Positions 41,785 through 50,814 of a stretch of DNA of 64,000 nucleotides are shown here, one piece after another (positions within the stretch are counted from its first letter, which is position 1; every line of letters begins with the position of its first letter). The notes under the pieces are model-generated. The model saw only the letters and a program-made list of their open reading frames with translations, was not told the DNA's origin and searched no databases. The position numbers were made by a program, and so were the translations under genes. The stretch is from Alishewanella aestuarii B11. GTDB lineage: Bacteria; Pseudomonadota; Gammaproteobacteria; Enterobacterales; Alteromonadaceae. The stretch is taken from positions 186,001 through 250,000 of the forward strand of contig NZ_ALAB01000027.1 in NCBI RefSeq assembly GCF_000280055.1. Direction: 5' to 3'.

Positions 41785-42756
41785 TTACTCATGACAGGCA
41801 GCACGGCGTAACCGGTCCTGCACGGCTTCCCAGCCTGGGCCGTGCGGGGGCAGCTCGACCAGGATCTGCGCCACGCCTTGTTGATCGGCCAGAAATAACT
41901 GGTGATAAAGTTGTTGGCCGTAAGCTGCCGCACTGGCGGGTAACTGTTGCCGGTAGCTAACCGCAGGTAACGGCAAGGCACTGAAATGCAGTACCGCGGT
42001 AGGCAGGGTATTGCTGGCAAGCTGCGCCAGTAATGCATCAGATGGCAACAGATAGACCGGCGTATTCGGCTGATAATGGGCACCGACATTACCAGATACT
42101 TTAACCTGGTGCTCGCGCGGCGTGCTGACGGTACACCCCAGTACCTGTTCCAGCTGCGCGGCAGTTATCGGCCCGCTGCGCAGGATCTGCGGCTGTGAAG
42201 CGGTTAAATCGACAATGGTCGACTCCAGACCATGCTCACAAGGTCCGCCATCCAGCACGGCGGCAATTTTCCCGGCCATGCCATGCAGCACCTGAGCGGC
42301 ACGGGTTGGACTGAGTTTCTTATAGAGATTGGCCGACGGTGCGGCAACCGCCAGTCTGGCTTGTTGCAACAACGACAGCAGTGCCGGATGAGCGGGCATC
42401 CGGATCCCGATCGTTTCCAGACCACCGGTCACCACAGTGCTGACTTGCGGCGCCTTTTTTAGCAATAGCGTCAGGGGGCCGGGCCAAAAGGCAGCGGCCA
42501 GCTGATAGGCACTTTGTGGGATCTGTACCGCAAACTGTTCCAGCATTTCAAGTGTTGGGATATGGACTATCAAGGGGTGATCCGCCGGCCGGCCTTTGGC
42601 CTGAAAAATTTTCGCCACCGCATCGGCATCTGTCGCATTGGCCGCTAAACCATACACAGTTTCTGTTGGCACTGCCACCAACTCACCCTGCTGCAGCAGG
42701 GCTGCCGCCCGGCTGACATCTGCTGGCTGATCCGCAGCTAATAGCTCAGTTTTCAT
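41785..42756 (-). CDS. L-threonylcarbamoyladenylate synthase, Sua5 type
   Basis: This enzyme makes threonylcarbamoyl-AMP for the t6A modification at position 37 of ANN-decoding tRNAs. The YrdC domain (about 1-205) shows VPTETVYGLAANA, IFQAKGRPADHPLIVH and STIVDL. An extra Sua5 C-terminal domain (about 230-323) makes it 323 residues, longer than E. coli TsaC. It ends 18 bp before pabA. Confidence 0.92.
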   Translation of the reverse strand: MKTELLAADQPADVSRAAALLQQGELVAVPTETVYGLAANATDADAVAKIFQAKGRPADHPLIVHIPTLEMLEQFAVQIPQSAYQLAAAFWPGPLTLLLKKAPQVSTVVTGGLETIGIRMPAHPALLSLLQQARLAVAAPSANLYKKLSPTRAAQVLHGMAGKIAAVLDGGPCEHGLESTIVDLTASQPQILRSGPITAAQLEQVLGCTVSTPREHQVKVSGNVGAHYQPNTPVYLLPSDALLAQLASNTLPTAVLHFSALPLPAVSYRQQLPASAAAYGQQLYHQLFLADQQGVAQILVELPPHGPGWEAVQDRLRRAACHE

Positions 42757-42806
42757 CAGATACTCTTTTCATCGGTTACCCGTACTATTTTAGGCGGTTT
42801 CACGCG

Positions 42807-43598
42807 CTATGGATTACATTGCGGGCAGTTGGCCGGATCGGCGAAACCGCTGCTATGCAAAAAGTCTTGCTGATAATCGCAGTAGCGACAGCAGGCACGC
42901 AGACCGCGGTGCTGCGACGTTGGCTGACCACAGTCGGCACAAGGTAAACCGGCTAACGGCAGCTCAGGCCAAAACCCCGGTTTATGGCAACGCGGGCAAC
43001 GTTGTTGCAGCCGTTGCCGCAAATTGTCGGCCGCCAACCGGATCACCTGCTGTCGCTCCGGACTGCAGTGGGCACGTAAGTCATATTCGAGCGTTACCGC
43101 GCCCCTGGCTAACCATTGCTCGCAGCACAACAGCGCCTGCGCCGGCGTTAATGCCTTTTCCAGGCGAGCTTCCTGCTTTAGCAGTAGCAATTGTCCGTCG
43201 GGGATCGTGGGCAGTATAGTCTGTAACATGACAGCTTCGGTAAGCTGCCAGCTACGGGCACTACAAAGTTGCTGTGCCACTGCGGTCACTGCCCAGCCCT
43301 CGTCAATATTGACACAGCAGAGCAATTCCTGATTCAGGGTACCCAAACCATAGGGACCGGCATTAAAGCTGCCCTCACTGCCGATACCGATGGCAGTCCC
43401 TGCCAGCTCGGCGGCAATGGCCGCTTTGCGTAACGCGCACTCAGCGGCAGTCATAAAACGTGGCTGCTCGCCGGCAAAACTGCCCAATAAATCAGTATCA
43501 AAACCCGTTACGCCAAAAACCTGCCAACCCAGCGCAGCCAGGGCCTCGGTCAGCAGCGGCACCTTGCCGTGTTGGGTCAGAAAGGCGACCTGCTGCAT
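42807..43598 (-). CDS. uncharacterised protein with C-terminal zinc ribbons (DUF6671-like)
   Basis: 263 residues. The first about 190 residues form an unfamiliar domain with MQQVAFLTQHGKVPLL, GIGSEGSFNAGP and RAHCSPERQQVI; the last about 70 hold CxxC pairs (CPRCHKPGFWP, PCADCGQ, CCRYCDYQ, CPQCNP) forming two zinc-ribbon-like units. It recalls DUF6671 proteins; this is tentative. It lies between trpS and the Sua5 gene, close enough to be co-transcribed. Function unknown. Confidence 0.7.
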   Translation of the reverse strand: MQQVAFLTQHGKVPLLTEALAALGWQVFGVTGFDTDLLGSFAGEQPRFMTAAECALRKAAIAAELAGTAIGIGSEGSFNAGPYGLGTLNQELLCCVNIDEGWAVTAVAQQLCSARSWQLTEAVMLQTILPTIPDGQLLLLKQEARLEKALTPAQALLCCEQWLARGAVTLEYDLRAHCSPERQQVIRLAADNLRQRLQQRCPRCHKPGFWPELPLAGLPCADCGQPTSQHRGLRACCRYCDYQQDFLHSSGFADPANCPQCNP

Positions 43599-43627
43599 CA
43601 GGGGAACTCCGGCAACAACAGTAGCGC

Positions 43628-44632
43628 TTAGGGCGCCACAAAACCTACAGCTGCGTTGACTGCTGCCAGGGTGCGGCTGGCATGCTCACGGGCTTTGGCG
43701 GCACCTTCGCGCATCACTTGCTGCATTAGCGTTTGGTCGGCCCGGATGTCACGGAATTTTTGCTGTACCGGCTCAAGCAGAGCGATGACCGCATCGGCAA
43801 CATCACCTTTTAAATGGCCGTACATCTTGCCTTCATACTCGGCTTCCAGTGCCGCCACCGTTTTACCGGTAACACCGCTGAGAATATTCAGCAGGTTAGC
43901 AACGCCTGGCTTGTTATCCAGGTCAAAATACACCCGTGGCGGATCTTCAGAGTCCGTGATGGCTTTTTTAAATTTCTTGCTGATCATCTTCGGATCTTCC
44001 AGCAAGCCGACGAAGTTCCACGGGTTGTCATCCGATTTTGACATCTTTTTGGTTGGTTCCTGCAGGCTCATCACCCGGGCAGCCACCTGAGGGATAAAGG
44101 GTTCCGGCACCGTAAAGATGTCACCATGCAGCGCATTAAAGCGCAGCGCGACATCACGCGCCAATTCCAGATGCTGCTTCTGATCGTGACCTACAGGGAC
44201 CTGATTCGCCTGATACAGCAGGATATCGGCCGCCATCAGCACCGGGTAGGTAAACAGACCGGCATTCACATTATTGTTATGCCGCTCTGACTTATCTTTA
44301 AACTGGGTCATCCGGCTCAGCTCACCAAACTGGGTGTAGCAGTTCAGCACCCAGGCCAGCTGGCTATGCTCAGGGACATGCGATTGCAGAAAAACGGCTG
44401 AGCGCTTTGGATCAATACCACAAGCCAGATACAGCGCCAGACTGTCCAGCGAGGCACTGTGCAGTGCTACCGGTTCCTGCCGCACAGTAATCGCATGCAG
44501 ATCGACAATGCAATACAGACAGTTGTAGTCGTCCTGCATCTGATCCCACTGCCGCAGTGCGCCCAGATAGTTACCGATAGTCAGTTGTCCGGATGGCTGG
44601 GCGCCACTGAGTACTATGGGTTTACTGCTCAT
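43628..44632 (-). CDS. trpS: tryptophanyl-tRNA synthetase
   Basis: TrpS is a class I synthetase. The HIGH-like region is [17 protein letters not shown] and the KMSKS motif is [24 protein letters not shown] and [14 protein letters not shown] are family hallmarks. I favour the ATG at 44632 (334 residues, [12 protein letters not shown]); the ATG three codons upstream at 44641 has its Shine-Dalgarno too close. It follows rpe by about 50 bp, without the gph that lies between them in E. coli. Confidence 0.97.
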   Translation of the reverse strand: MSSKPIVLSGAQPSGQLTIGNYLGALRQWDQMQDDYNCLYCIVDLHAITVRQEPVALHSASLDSLALYLACGIDPKRSAVFLQSHVPEHSQLAWVLNCYTQFGELSRMTQFKDKSERHNNNVNAGLFTYPVLMAADILLYQANQVPVGHDQKQHLELARDVALRFNALHGDIFTVPEPFIPQVAARVMSLQEPTKKMSKSDDNPWNFVGLLEDPKMISKKFKKAITDSEDPPRVYFDLDNKPGVANLLNILSGVTGKTVAALEAEYEGKMYGHLKGDVADAVIALLEPVQQKFRDIRADQTLMQQVMREGAAKAREHASRTLAAVNAAVGFVAP

Positions 44633-44681
44633 GCTGTGCATAATCCTGTGTTAAGTTCGAAAAAAAGAGCGCTATTATACA

Positions 44682-45356
44682 TTAACCGGCTACCGCTGCC
44701 AGTTGCTGCCGCATCTGTGCGATAGTCGCAGCATAATCCGGGCTGTTAAAAATCGCCGAACCGGCAACAAACATATCCGCGCCGGCAGCAGCAATCTCGC
44801 CAATATTCGCTACCGTGACCCCACCATCAATTTCCAGCCGGATCGGCAAGCCACTGTGATCAATCAGCTGACGCACTGCGGCCAGCTTATCGAGCGTTGC
44901 CGGAATAAACTTCTGACCACCAAAACCGGGGTTAACAGACATCAGTAACACCACATCGACCTTATCCAGCACATAATCGAGGTAACTCAGTGGCGTTGCC
45001 GGATTAAATACCAGGCCGGCCTGACAACCATGGTCTTTGATCAATTGCAGGGTACGGTCGATATGTTTAGAGGCTTCCGGATGGAAGGTAATAATACTGG
45101 CGCCCGCCTTAGCAAATTGCGGCACCAGGCTATCTACCGGCTCGACCATCAGATGCACATCGATCGGTGCGGTAATACCATAGTTACGCAGCGCCTGACA
45201 CACCATAGGCCCGATTGTCAGATTCGGCACATAGTGATTGTCCATCACATCAAAGTGCACCACGTCAGCACCGGCGGCCAGTACCTCGTTCACATCTTCG
45301 CCCAGGCGGGCAAAATCGGCTGATAGTATAGAGGGAGCAATTAAGTAAGGTTGCAT
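44682..45356 (-). CDS. rpe: ribulose-phosphate 3-epimerase
   Basis: Rpe interconverts ribulose 5-phosphate and xylulose 5-phosphate. The TIM barrel shows [51 protein letters not shown] and EIDGGV, which contain the metal and catalytic residues. Start at ATG 45356 gives 224 residues, as in the family; the longer frame from 45437 has a non-homologous N-terminus. Confidence 0.97.
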   Translation of the reverse strand: MQPYLIAPSILSADFARLGEDVNEVLAAGADVVHFDVMDNHYVPNLTIGPMVCQALRNYGITAPIDVHLMVEPVDSLVPQFAKAGASIITFHPEASKHIDRTLQLIKDHGCQAGLVFNPATPLSYLDYVLDKVDVVLLMSVNPGFGGQKFIPATLDKLAAVRQLIDHSGLPIRLEIDGGVTVANIGEIAAAGADMFVAGSAIFNSPDYAATIAQMRQQLAAVAG

Positions 45357-45582
45357 AGCACAGGTTTCCCGATCCAAAACCCAGACTTTACTCAATTCTG
45401 GCGCAGAAAGCAGCCAAGGCCGCTGATGATTGCACAAAAATCAGGCAGCACTGCACCAGCAAGCAGCAGTCTAAATGGCAATATTGGCCAGCAATTAGAA
45501 TAAACCACTGTTATATATCAACTTTATAATCTGGCATATATCTTGGAATTCCCTTGATGAATCCAATCTAAGGGGAATAACA

Positions 45583-46266
45583 ATGACATCGATCAAAAAA
45601 TGCTCCGTGGCCGGTTTATCCGGCTTATTGTTAACAGCCAGCCTGGCCAGTGCGCAGGCCCAAGCGGTTGAAGTCAGTGGTGATGTGACCTTTGTTTCTG
45701 ATTACGCCTTCCGTGGTATCTCACAAACCGAAGAAGCGCCGGCCTTACAAGGTGGTTTAACCCTGGCCGTTGACAGTGGTTGGTACCTGTCGGTTTGGGG
45801 CTCCAGTGTCGATTTTGGTGGTCAGGGCACACTGGAGCTGGATGTACTGTTGGGCTGGAGCGGTGATATCGCCGAGGGTTGGAGCGCCGATGTCGGTATT
45901 ATGCGTTATGGCTACCCTAACACCGAGTTCGAGGGGTCGAACTTCTGGGAACTCTATGGCTCAGTCAGCTATCAGGATTTTACACTGGGCCTGGCTTACA
46001 GCGATGACTACTATGGCAACAGCGGCAAGTATTACTATGTCTATGCCGGCTATAGTTTAGCGCTGACGGACAACCTGAGTGTGGATTTCCACGTCGGCCA
46101 TAATGAATTCTCGGATGACAGCTCCTCCAGCTATCTGGATTACGGCGTAACCCTGAGTACCGAAGTACTGGGGCTTGGGTTATCACTGGCTTACGTCGAC
46201 ACCGATATCAAAGATTGTAAGCTGTGTGACAGCCGGGTGATCTTTGGGGTGTCAAAAGCATTCTAA
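45583..46266 (+). CDS. TorF-family putative outer-membrane porin
   Basis: A 227-residue protein with a signal peptide (about 1-28, ending AQAQA) and a beta-rich mature part with many aromatic residues. VSGDVTFVSDYAFRGISQTEE and the final VIFGVSKAF (terminal Phe) are typical of TorF/Gcw-chp beta-barrels. The transported molecule is unknown. AGGGG (45571-45575) precedes the ATG, and a TATAAT-like -10 (about 45524) lies upstream without a good -35. It is inserted between rpe and dam. Confidence 0.85.
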   Translation: MTSIKKCSVAGLSGLLLTASLASAQAQAVEVSGDVTFVSDYAFRGISQTEEAPALQGGLTLAVDSGWYLSVWGSSVDFGGQGTLELDVLLGWSGDIAEGWSADVGIMRYGYPNTEFEGSNFWELYGSVSYQDFTLGLAYSDDYYGNSGKYYYVYAGYSLALTDNLSVDFHVGHNEFSDDSSSSYLDYGVTLSTEVLGLGLSLAYVDTDIKDCKLCDSRVIFGVSKAF

Positions 46267-46379
46267 CGGCTAAAGCCTGCCACTTGTCGCCAGCACCAGC
46301 GTCTAATAATTAATCAGCTTGTGTCTGGCGAAAGAATCTACTATCATTGGGACTCTGCATCAGGTTAACAGGAATTAAC

Positions 46380-46619
46380 ATGAAACTAACCAAAACAAGC
46401 AAGTCTCTGCTCCTAGCAGGCGGCATGATGCTTGCTTTTGTAGTTTGGCAGCTGGACGCCGAAAAGATCTGCACACCTTCAACCCAAGCAAGCTGTCAGG
46501 ATATCCAACATAACTGGCTGAATTGGCTTTCTGGTAACAGTCGTTCGACACAATTTCACTTTGTCGATTTTCTGGAACTGGTAAGTCGGCTGCTACCTGC
46601 CAGCGCACCGAAAAGCTGA
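46380..46619 (+). CDS. small membrane-anchored protein of unknown function
   Basis: 79 residues with an N-terminal hydrophobic segment (about 8-24, SLLLAGGMMLAFVVWQL) and a short soluble tail with two cysteines. ACAGGA lies 8 bp before the ATG at 46380. An upstream in-frame start at 46347 lacks a ribosome site. It ends 1 bp before the DUF2970 gene, so the two are probably translated together. I do not recognise the family. Confidence 0.6.
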   Translation: MKLTKTSKSLLLAGGMMLAFVVWQLDAEKICTPSTQASCQDIQHNWLNWLSGNSRSTQFHFVDFLELVSRLLPASAPKS

Positions 46620-46620
46620 T

Positions 46621-46815
46621 ATGACTGCGGCGAAACCCGGCTTCAAGCAGGTGCTTAAAGCGGTTTTCGGCGCCTTTATCGGGGTACAATCTGAGCAACA
46701 GCGTCAGCAAGACTTTCAAAGCCAAAGCGCTGTGCCTTATATCCTGACCGGTATCTTTGCCGCGCTCTGTTTCGTTGCCCTGCTGTTATTAGTCGTTTTT
46801 CTGGTGCTGCGCTAA
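46621..46815 (+). CDS. DUF2970 small membrane protein
   Basis: 64 residues with the DUF2970 pattern: an amphipathic N-terminus, GVQSEQQRQQDF, then one C-terminal membrane helix. The function of this family is unknown. It follows the 79-residue gene without a gap and overlaps the dam stop tail-to-tail by 27 bp. Confidence 0.82.
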   Translation: MTAAKPGFKQVLKAVFGAFIGVQSEQQRQQDFQSQSAVPYILTGIFAALCFVALLLLVVFLVLR

Positions 46816-47640
46816 CGCCGGATAATAAGCGAACAACTCCTGCACCTTACCCCGACCCTGACCATTTTGGCTGATCGAGCGCCCCACTGCGATGCTGGTT
46901 AGCCGTGCCTGTTGATATATTTTGCGGGTCCAGGTGGTGTCATGATTACTGATCAATACATTACAACCACGTAACTGGGCTTGTTCAGCTAAAATCGCCA
47001 GCTGAGCCTGATCATCCAGACTAAAACCCTGGCGGGCATAGCTGGTAAAGCTGGCTGTTTTACTCAGGGGTACATAAGGCGGATCGCAATACACGGCATC
47101 GCCGCTTTGCAAATCGGTAAAGACTTGTTGATAACTCAGGCAGCTAAAGACCGCACGCTGCGCCTTTTCCGCAAAGAAATACAATTCTGCTTCCGGAAAA
47201 TACGGCTTCTTGTAACTGCCAAAGGGCACGTTAAATTTACCGCTGAGATTATAGCGACACAGTCCATTGTAACCATGGCGGTTCAGGTACAAAAATAACA
47301 GCGCACGCTGATAAGGATCATGCAGCTCATTAAATTGCTTACGCAGCGCCAGATAGCTGTCTTTAGTATTCGCACTGGCGACAAACAGACTTCTGGCATC
47401 GGCAATATAGCGCTCTGCATCATGCTGTAAGGTCTTATAGAGCGCAATTAAATCGGCATTAATGTCATTTAGCCGGTAGCGCGGATAGTCGGTATTTAAG
47501 AACACCGAACCAGCGCCAACGAAAGGCTCGACCAGACAAGCTGCGCCCGGTAATTGTTGCTCAATCTGACTGACCAGGTTGAACTTACCACCGGCCCATT
47601 TCAAAAATGCCCGACTTTTCTGCTGTACTTTTGCCGGCAT
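46789..47640 (-). CDS. dam: DNA adenine methyltransferase Dam
   Basis: Dam methylates adenine in GATC and guides mismatch repair and replication timing. Conserved parts are FLKWAGGK (SAM binding), EPFVGAGSVFLNTDYPRY and the catalytic DPPYVPLS, and RRSIS-like GRSISQNGQGR near the end. Start at ATG 47640 gives 283 residues with a family-like N-terminus; a GTG at 47676, directly after the damX stop, would add 12 residues and has AGGATA upstream. The damX-dam order is standard. Confidence 0.96.
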   Translation of the reverse strand: MPAKVQQKSRAFLKWAGGKFNLVSQIEQQLPGAACLVEPFVGAGSVFLNTDYPRYRLNDINADLIALYKTLQHDAERYIADARSLFVASANTKDSYLALRKQFNELHDPYQRALLFLYLNRHGYNGLCRYNLSGKFNVPFGSYKKPYFPEAELYFFAEKAQRAVFSCLSYQQVFTDLQSGDAVYCDPPYVPLSKTASFTSYARQGFSLDDQAQLAILAEQAQLRGCNVLISNHDTTWTRKIYQQARLTSIAVGRSISQNGQGRGKVQELFAYYPALAQHQKND

Positions 47641-47676
47641 TTTTACTGGCTCTTTTGGTTGCACTCTTGGCGGCAC

Positions 47677-49065
47677 TTAGCGATTATCCTGAGTTGCAGC
47701 AGCAAGATCCTGCTGCACCGAACGCGCAGTCCGGATAAAGGGGCCGGCGTCACGCAACTTTGCCGGTAACTGTGCAATATAGGCCGAGGCGGCGGCATTG
47801 TTTTTGAACGGGCCGGCGACTAACACCCACTGCTGCCGTCCCTGCTGCTGACGTTGATACAGCTGATACTGCAAGCCTGGGTATTGCTGCTGAAAGCGCT
47901 TTAACGCTGCCTCATCAGATAATACTGCCAGTTGTACCAGTCGCTCAGTCGCGGCCAGTGCAGCCAAAGCTGATGCTGCTGAGCCAGTTGGCTTAGCCGT
48001 TGTTGTGGCGGTTACTCTGGCCGGTTGCGGTTGCACTATAGTTGTTGGCTTAGTGGCTAACGGCGCTTGCTCAGGCGCTATAACGGGTGTTTCGGCAGCG
48101 ACTGTTGTCACTTCTTCAGCAACCTGTTCAGGTATAGCATCGCTATGAGTTTCAATTGATAAGGTGCCGGGATCCGTTATTTCAGCGGCCGTCACTGATG
48201 CTAAAGCAGGCACTTCCGGCTCAATCATCTCTGCACCAGGCAGTGGCGGCTCCGGCGTATCCGGCATCAGTTCAGCCTTAGGGGTGTTTGCTGTTATAGC
48301 TGCATCAGGCGCAGTACTTGTTGGTAGCGGCGGTAGCGTTGTTGGAGGTGTACGCCCTAACCAGCTAACTGCCGCTATCACCACGACCGCTACCAGGGCG
48401 ACGGCAGCCAACCAGGGGAAAGCTCCACTTTGCGCCGCAACCTTTTTCGTTCTGGTTGCACTTGTTTTGGTTGCAATCAGCGGCATTTGTAACAACAGAT
48501 GCAGATTACCCTGGCTAAGCGCAAAACGCTCCGCCAGTGCTAAGGGGTCTAACTGCTGCTCTTGCAATAATTGCTGACTATCCACTAAGGAGAGTGCCGG
48601 GATCGTCAGATTTAACTGAAATCTGGGGTCGGGTTGCGGCACAAAGCAAAACAGCCGTGCCGGTAATTGTTCCAGCAAGGCCCAGCAACTTAAATCCAGC
48701 GTATCCGCATCATCGAGCAGTAATACATACTCAGAGGTATTATCGGTACGACAACGCGCCAACAAGGACTCAGTATCCAGCTGCTCAGTAGCAAACCACT
48801 GCTGTGATAGTTGTTTACTCAGTTGCTGTAATGACAGCGGGCTTTGTACCAGTGCCACATTAACCGACATTTCCTGACATTCGGAAAATAACTCAGCTAA
48901 CACCAGCGCTAAGGTTGATTTACCGCTGCCCGCGGCACCAACAATAGCCAGCCGATCGAAGTCATTAAAAGCCAGTTGAAATAACAGGCGCGACAGCAGG
49001 TCCCGCTGTGATGGTAACAGGTAGCTATTTTGATCCAGCTGTTGCTGCAGACTTCTGATTTTCAT
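47677..49065 (-). CDS. damX: DamX-like SPOR protein with N-terminal AAA ATPase domain
   Basis: DamX binds septal peptidoglycan through its SPOR domain in cell division. This 462-residue form has a P-loop GAAGSGKST (43-51) and Walker B LLLLDDAD, one membrane helix (about 225-245), a long Pro/Thr/Ala-rich periplasmic linker and a C-terminal SPOR domain (about 380-450, VQLAVLSDEAALKRFQQQ). It overlaps aroB by one base. The ATPase part resembles ExeA-type domains seen in non-enteric DamX. Confidence 0.9.
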   Translation of the reverse strand: MKIRSLQQQLDQNSYLLPSQRDLLSRLLFQLAFNDFDRLAIVGAAGSGKSTLALVLAELFSECQEMSVNVALVQSPLSLQQLSKQLSQQWFATEQLDTESLLARCRTDNTSEYVLLLDDADTLDLSCWALLEQLPARLFCFVPQPDPRFQLNLTIPALSLVDSQQLLQEQQLDPLALAERFALSQGNLHLLLQMPLIATKTSATRTKKVAAQSGAFPWLAAVALVAVVVIAAVSWLGRTPPTTLPPLPTSTAPDAAITANTPKAELMPDTPEPPLPGAEMIEPEVPALASVTAAEITDPGTLSIETHSDAIPEQVAEEVTTVAAETPVIAPEQAPLATKPTTIVQPQPARVTATTTAKPTGSAASALAALAATERLVQLAVLSDEAALKRFQQQYPGLQYQLYQRQQQGRQQWVLVAGPFKNNAAASAYIAQLPAKLRDAGPFIRTARSVQQDLAAATQDNR

Positions 49066-50120
49066 CAGTTGAATACTTGTATCAGTTCGGCTTCACTGAC
49101 ATCAGTGAGCATCTGGCTACGACCGAGTGCGACCGGCAAAATAAAGCGCAGTTGCCCATTAACCACCTTTTTGTCGGTTTTCATAAAGGGCAGGAAATCC
49201 GTAATATGCATTGAAGCTGGCGCAGACACCGGTAACTTAAAGTGTTGTAGGATGTTACGCACCCGTTCCATTTCGGCCAACTGCAGATAACCTCGGCTAT
49301 GGGCCAGCTGATGCGCCATCAGGATGCCAACAGCGACGGCCTCACCGTGTAACCATTCACCGTATCCGAGGAAGGCTTCTATCGCATGGCCAAAGGTATG
49401 GCCGAGATTAAGTAAAGCCCGTTCGCCCTGCTCAGTTTCATCGCGGCTGACAATATCAGCTTTCATCTGGCAGCAGTGCCGGATCATTTCTGCCAGCGTT
49501 GCCGGCTGCTGAGCAGAGATGGCATCAGCATGCCGTTCCAGCCAGTCCAGAAACGGTAAATCACTAATCAATGCATATTTGATCACTTCTGCCATACCGG
49601 CGGCAAATTCGCGCGGCGGCAAAGAGGCCAGAGTCGAAGTGCTGATTAATACCTGCTCCGGCTGCTTAAAGGCGCCGATCATATTCTTACCCAGCGGATG
49701 ATTAACCGCCGTTTTACCACCGACCGAGGAGTCAACCTGTGATAGCAAGGTGGTTGGGATTTGGATAAAACGTACACCGCGCTGATAGCAGGCGGCAACA
49801 AAACCGGTCAGGTCGCCAATCACGCCGCCCCCCAGTGCAACCAGCACCACTTGTCGTGACAGCTTTTGTTCCAGCAAATAGCATAAAACCGCTTCGAAGG
49901 TTGCCAGCGTTTTATAGGCCTCACCATCCGGTACCAGATAATGTCGGCAAGGATGTTGAAACAACGCCTCTACTTGCGGTAAATAGCGCGCAGCGACGGT
50001 AGGATTGGAAACAATTACCACCTGCTCAGCCGCAGCGATCTCAGGAAGTAAGGCAGGAAAGGCCTGGGCAATCTGGATAGGGTAGCTGCGTTCACCAAGT
50101 TGTACGGCAACGGTTTGCAT
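49065..50120 (-). CDS. aroB: 3-dehydroquinate synthase
   Basis: AroB closes DAHP to 3-dehydroquinate in the shikimate pathway, using NAD and a metal. LGGGVIGDLTGFVAA, QIPTTLLSQVDSSVGGKT and the metal-ligand stretch LNLGHTFGHAIE are present. The 351 residues match. It follows aroK by 22 bp, forming the aroKB pair. Confidence 0.98.
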   Translation of the reverse strand: MQTVAVQLGERSYPIQIAQAFPALLPEIAAAEQVVIVSNPTVAARYLPQVEALFQHPCRHYLVPDGEAYKTLATFEAVLCYLLEQKLSRQVVLVALGGGVIGDLTGFVAACYQRGVRFIQIPTTLLSQVDSSVGGKTAVNHPLGKNMIGAFKQPEQVLISTSTLASLPPREFAAGMAEVIKYALISDLPFLDWLERHADAISAQQPATLAEMIRHCCQMKADIVSRDETEQGERALLNLGHTFGHAIEAFLGYGEWLHGEAVAVGILMAHQLAHSRGYLQLAEMERVRNILQHFKLPVSAPASMHITDFLPFMKTDKKVVNGQLRFILPVALGRSQMLTDVSEAELIQVFN

Positions 50121-50142
50121 AAGCAGCCCCCTGTGCTGGAAA

Positions 50143-50661
50143 TCAGAAACCTAGTTGTTCAATAATCTGGTTAGCGACGGCCCGGGCGCTCTGTTCATCA
50201 GTACGCACTGTCAGATCGGCAATCTCGCTGTAGAGTGGATTACGTTCAGCGGCTAAACGCTCGAGCACTTCTTTTGGCTCTTCTTTGGTCTGCAGCAGTG
50301 GACGCTTCTTATCACGCTGAGTACGGGCGACCTGTTTCTCGATTGGTGTTTCCAGGTATACCACTATGCCCCGTGCCGATAAGCGATTACGGGTTTCCTT
50401 GCTTAATACTGAGCCACCGCCAGTGGCCAGCACTATCCCTTGCAACTCAGTCAGATCCTGAATGACATTCTCTTCACGGACCCGGAAGCCCTCTTCACCT
50501 TCCAGATCGAATACCCAGGCAATATCTGCACCGGTACGGCGTTCGATTTCCTGATCGGAATCATAAAACTCTAGGTGAAGCATCTCTGCCAGATGACGGC
50601 CTATAGTGCTTTTACCGGCACCCATAGGGCCTACGAGGAAGATATTACGTTTTTCTGCCAT
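50143..50661 (-). CDS. aroK: shikimate kinase I
   Basis: AroK phosphorylates shikimate. P-loop GPMGAGKST lies at residues 11-19; the shikimate-binding [11 protein letters not shown] and ATGGGSVL follow. The 172 residues match E. coli AroK. It is downstream of pilQ, as in relatives, but a hairpin separates them. Confidence 0.98.
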   Translation of the reverse strand: MAEKRNIFLVGPMGAGKSTIGRHLAEMLHLEFYDSDQEIERRTGADIAWVFDLEGEEGFRVREENVIQDLTELQGIVLATGGGSVLSKETRNRLSARGIVVYLETPIEKQVARTQRDKKRPLLQTKEEPKEVLERLAAERNPLYSEIADLTVRTDEQSARAVANQIIEQLGF

Positions 50662-50783
50662 ATGTCGTATTGCTAAGTCAGCTATTTCAAAGGAAAGTTG
50701 AATTCAAGGACCGTTAGGCTCCCACGAAAAATTGAAGCGCTGAATTATGTCAGGAATGGCCTTTGATTGGCAAGCTAAATATC

Positions 50784-50810
50784 AGAGGCGCGGGCCAGAC
50801 CCGCGCCTCT
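50784..50810 (-). terminator. hairpin after pilQ
   Basis: A strong stem (GAGGCGCGGG/CCCGCGCCTC, extended by one A-T pair) with a CCAGA loop follows the pilQ stop by 4 bp. T content after it is low, so some read-through to aroK is likely. Confidence 0.6.
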
Positions 50811-50814
50811 TCAG

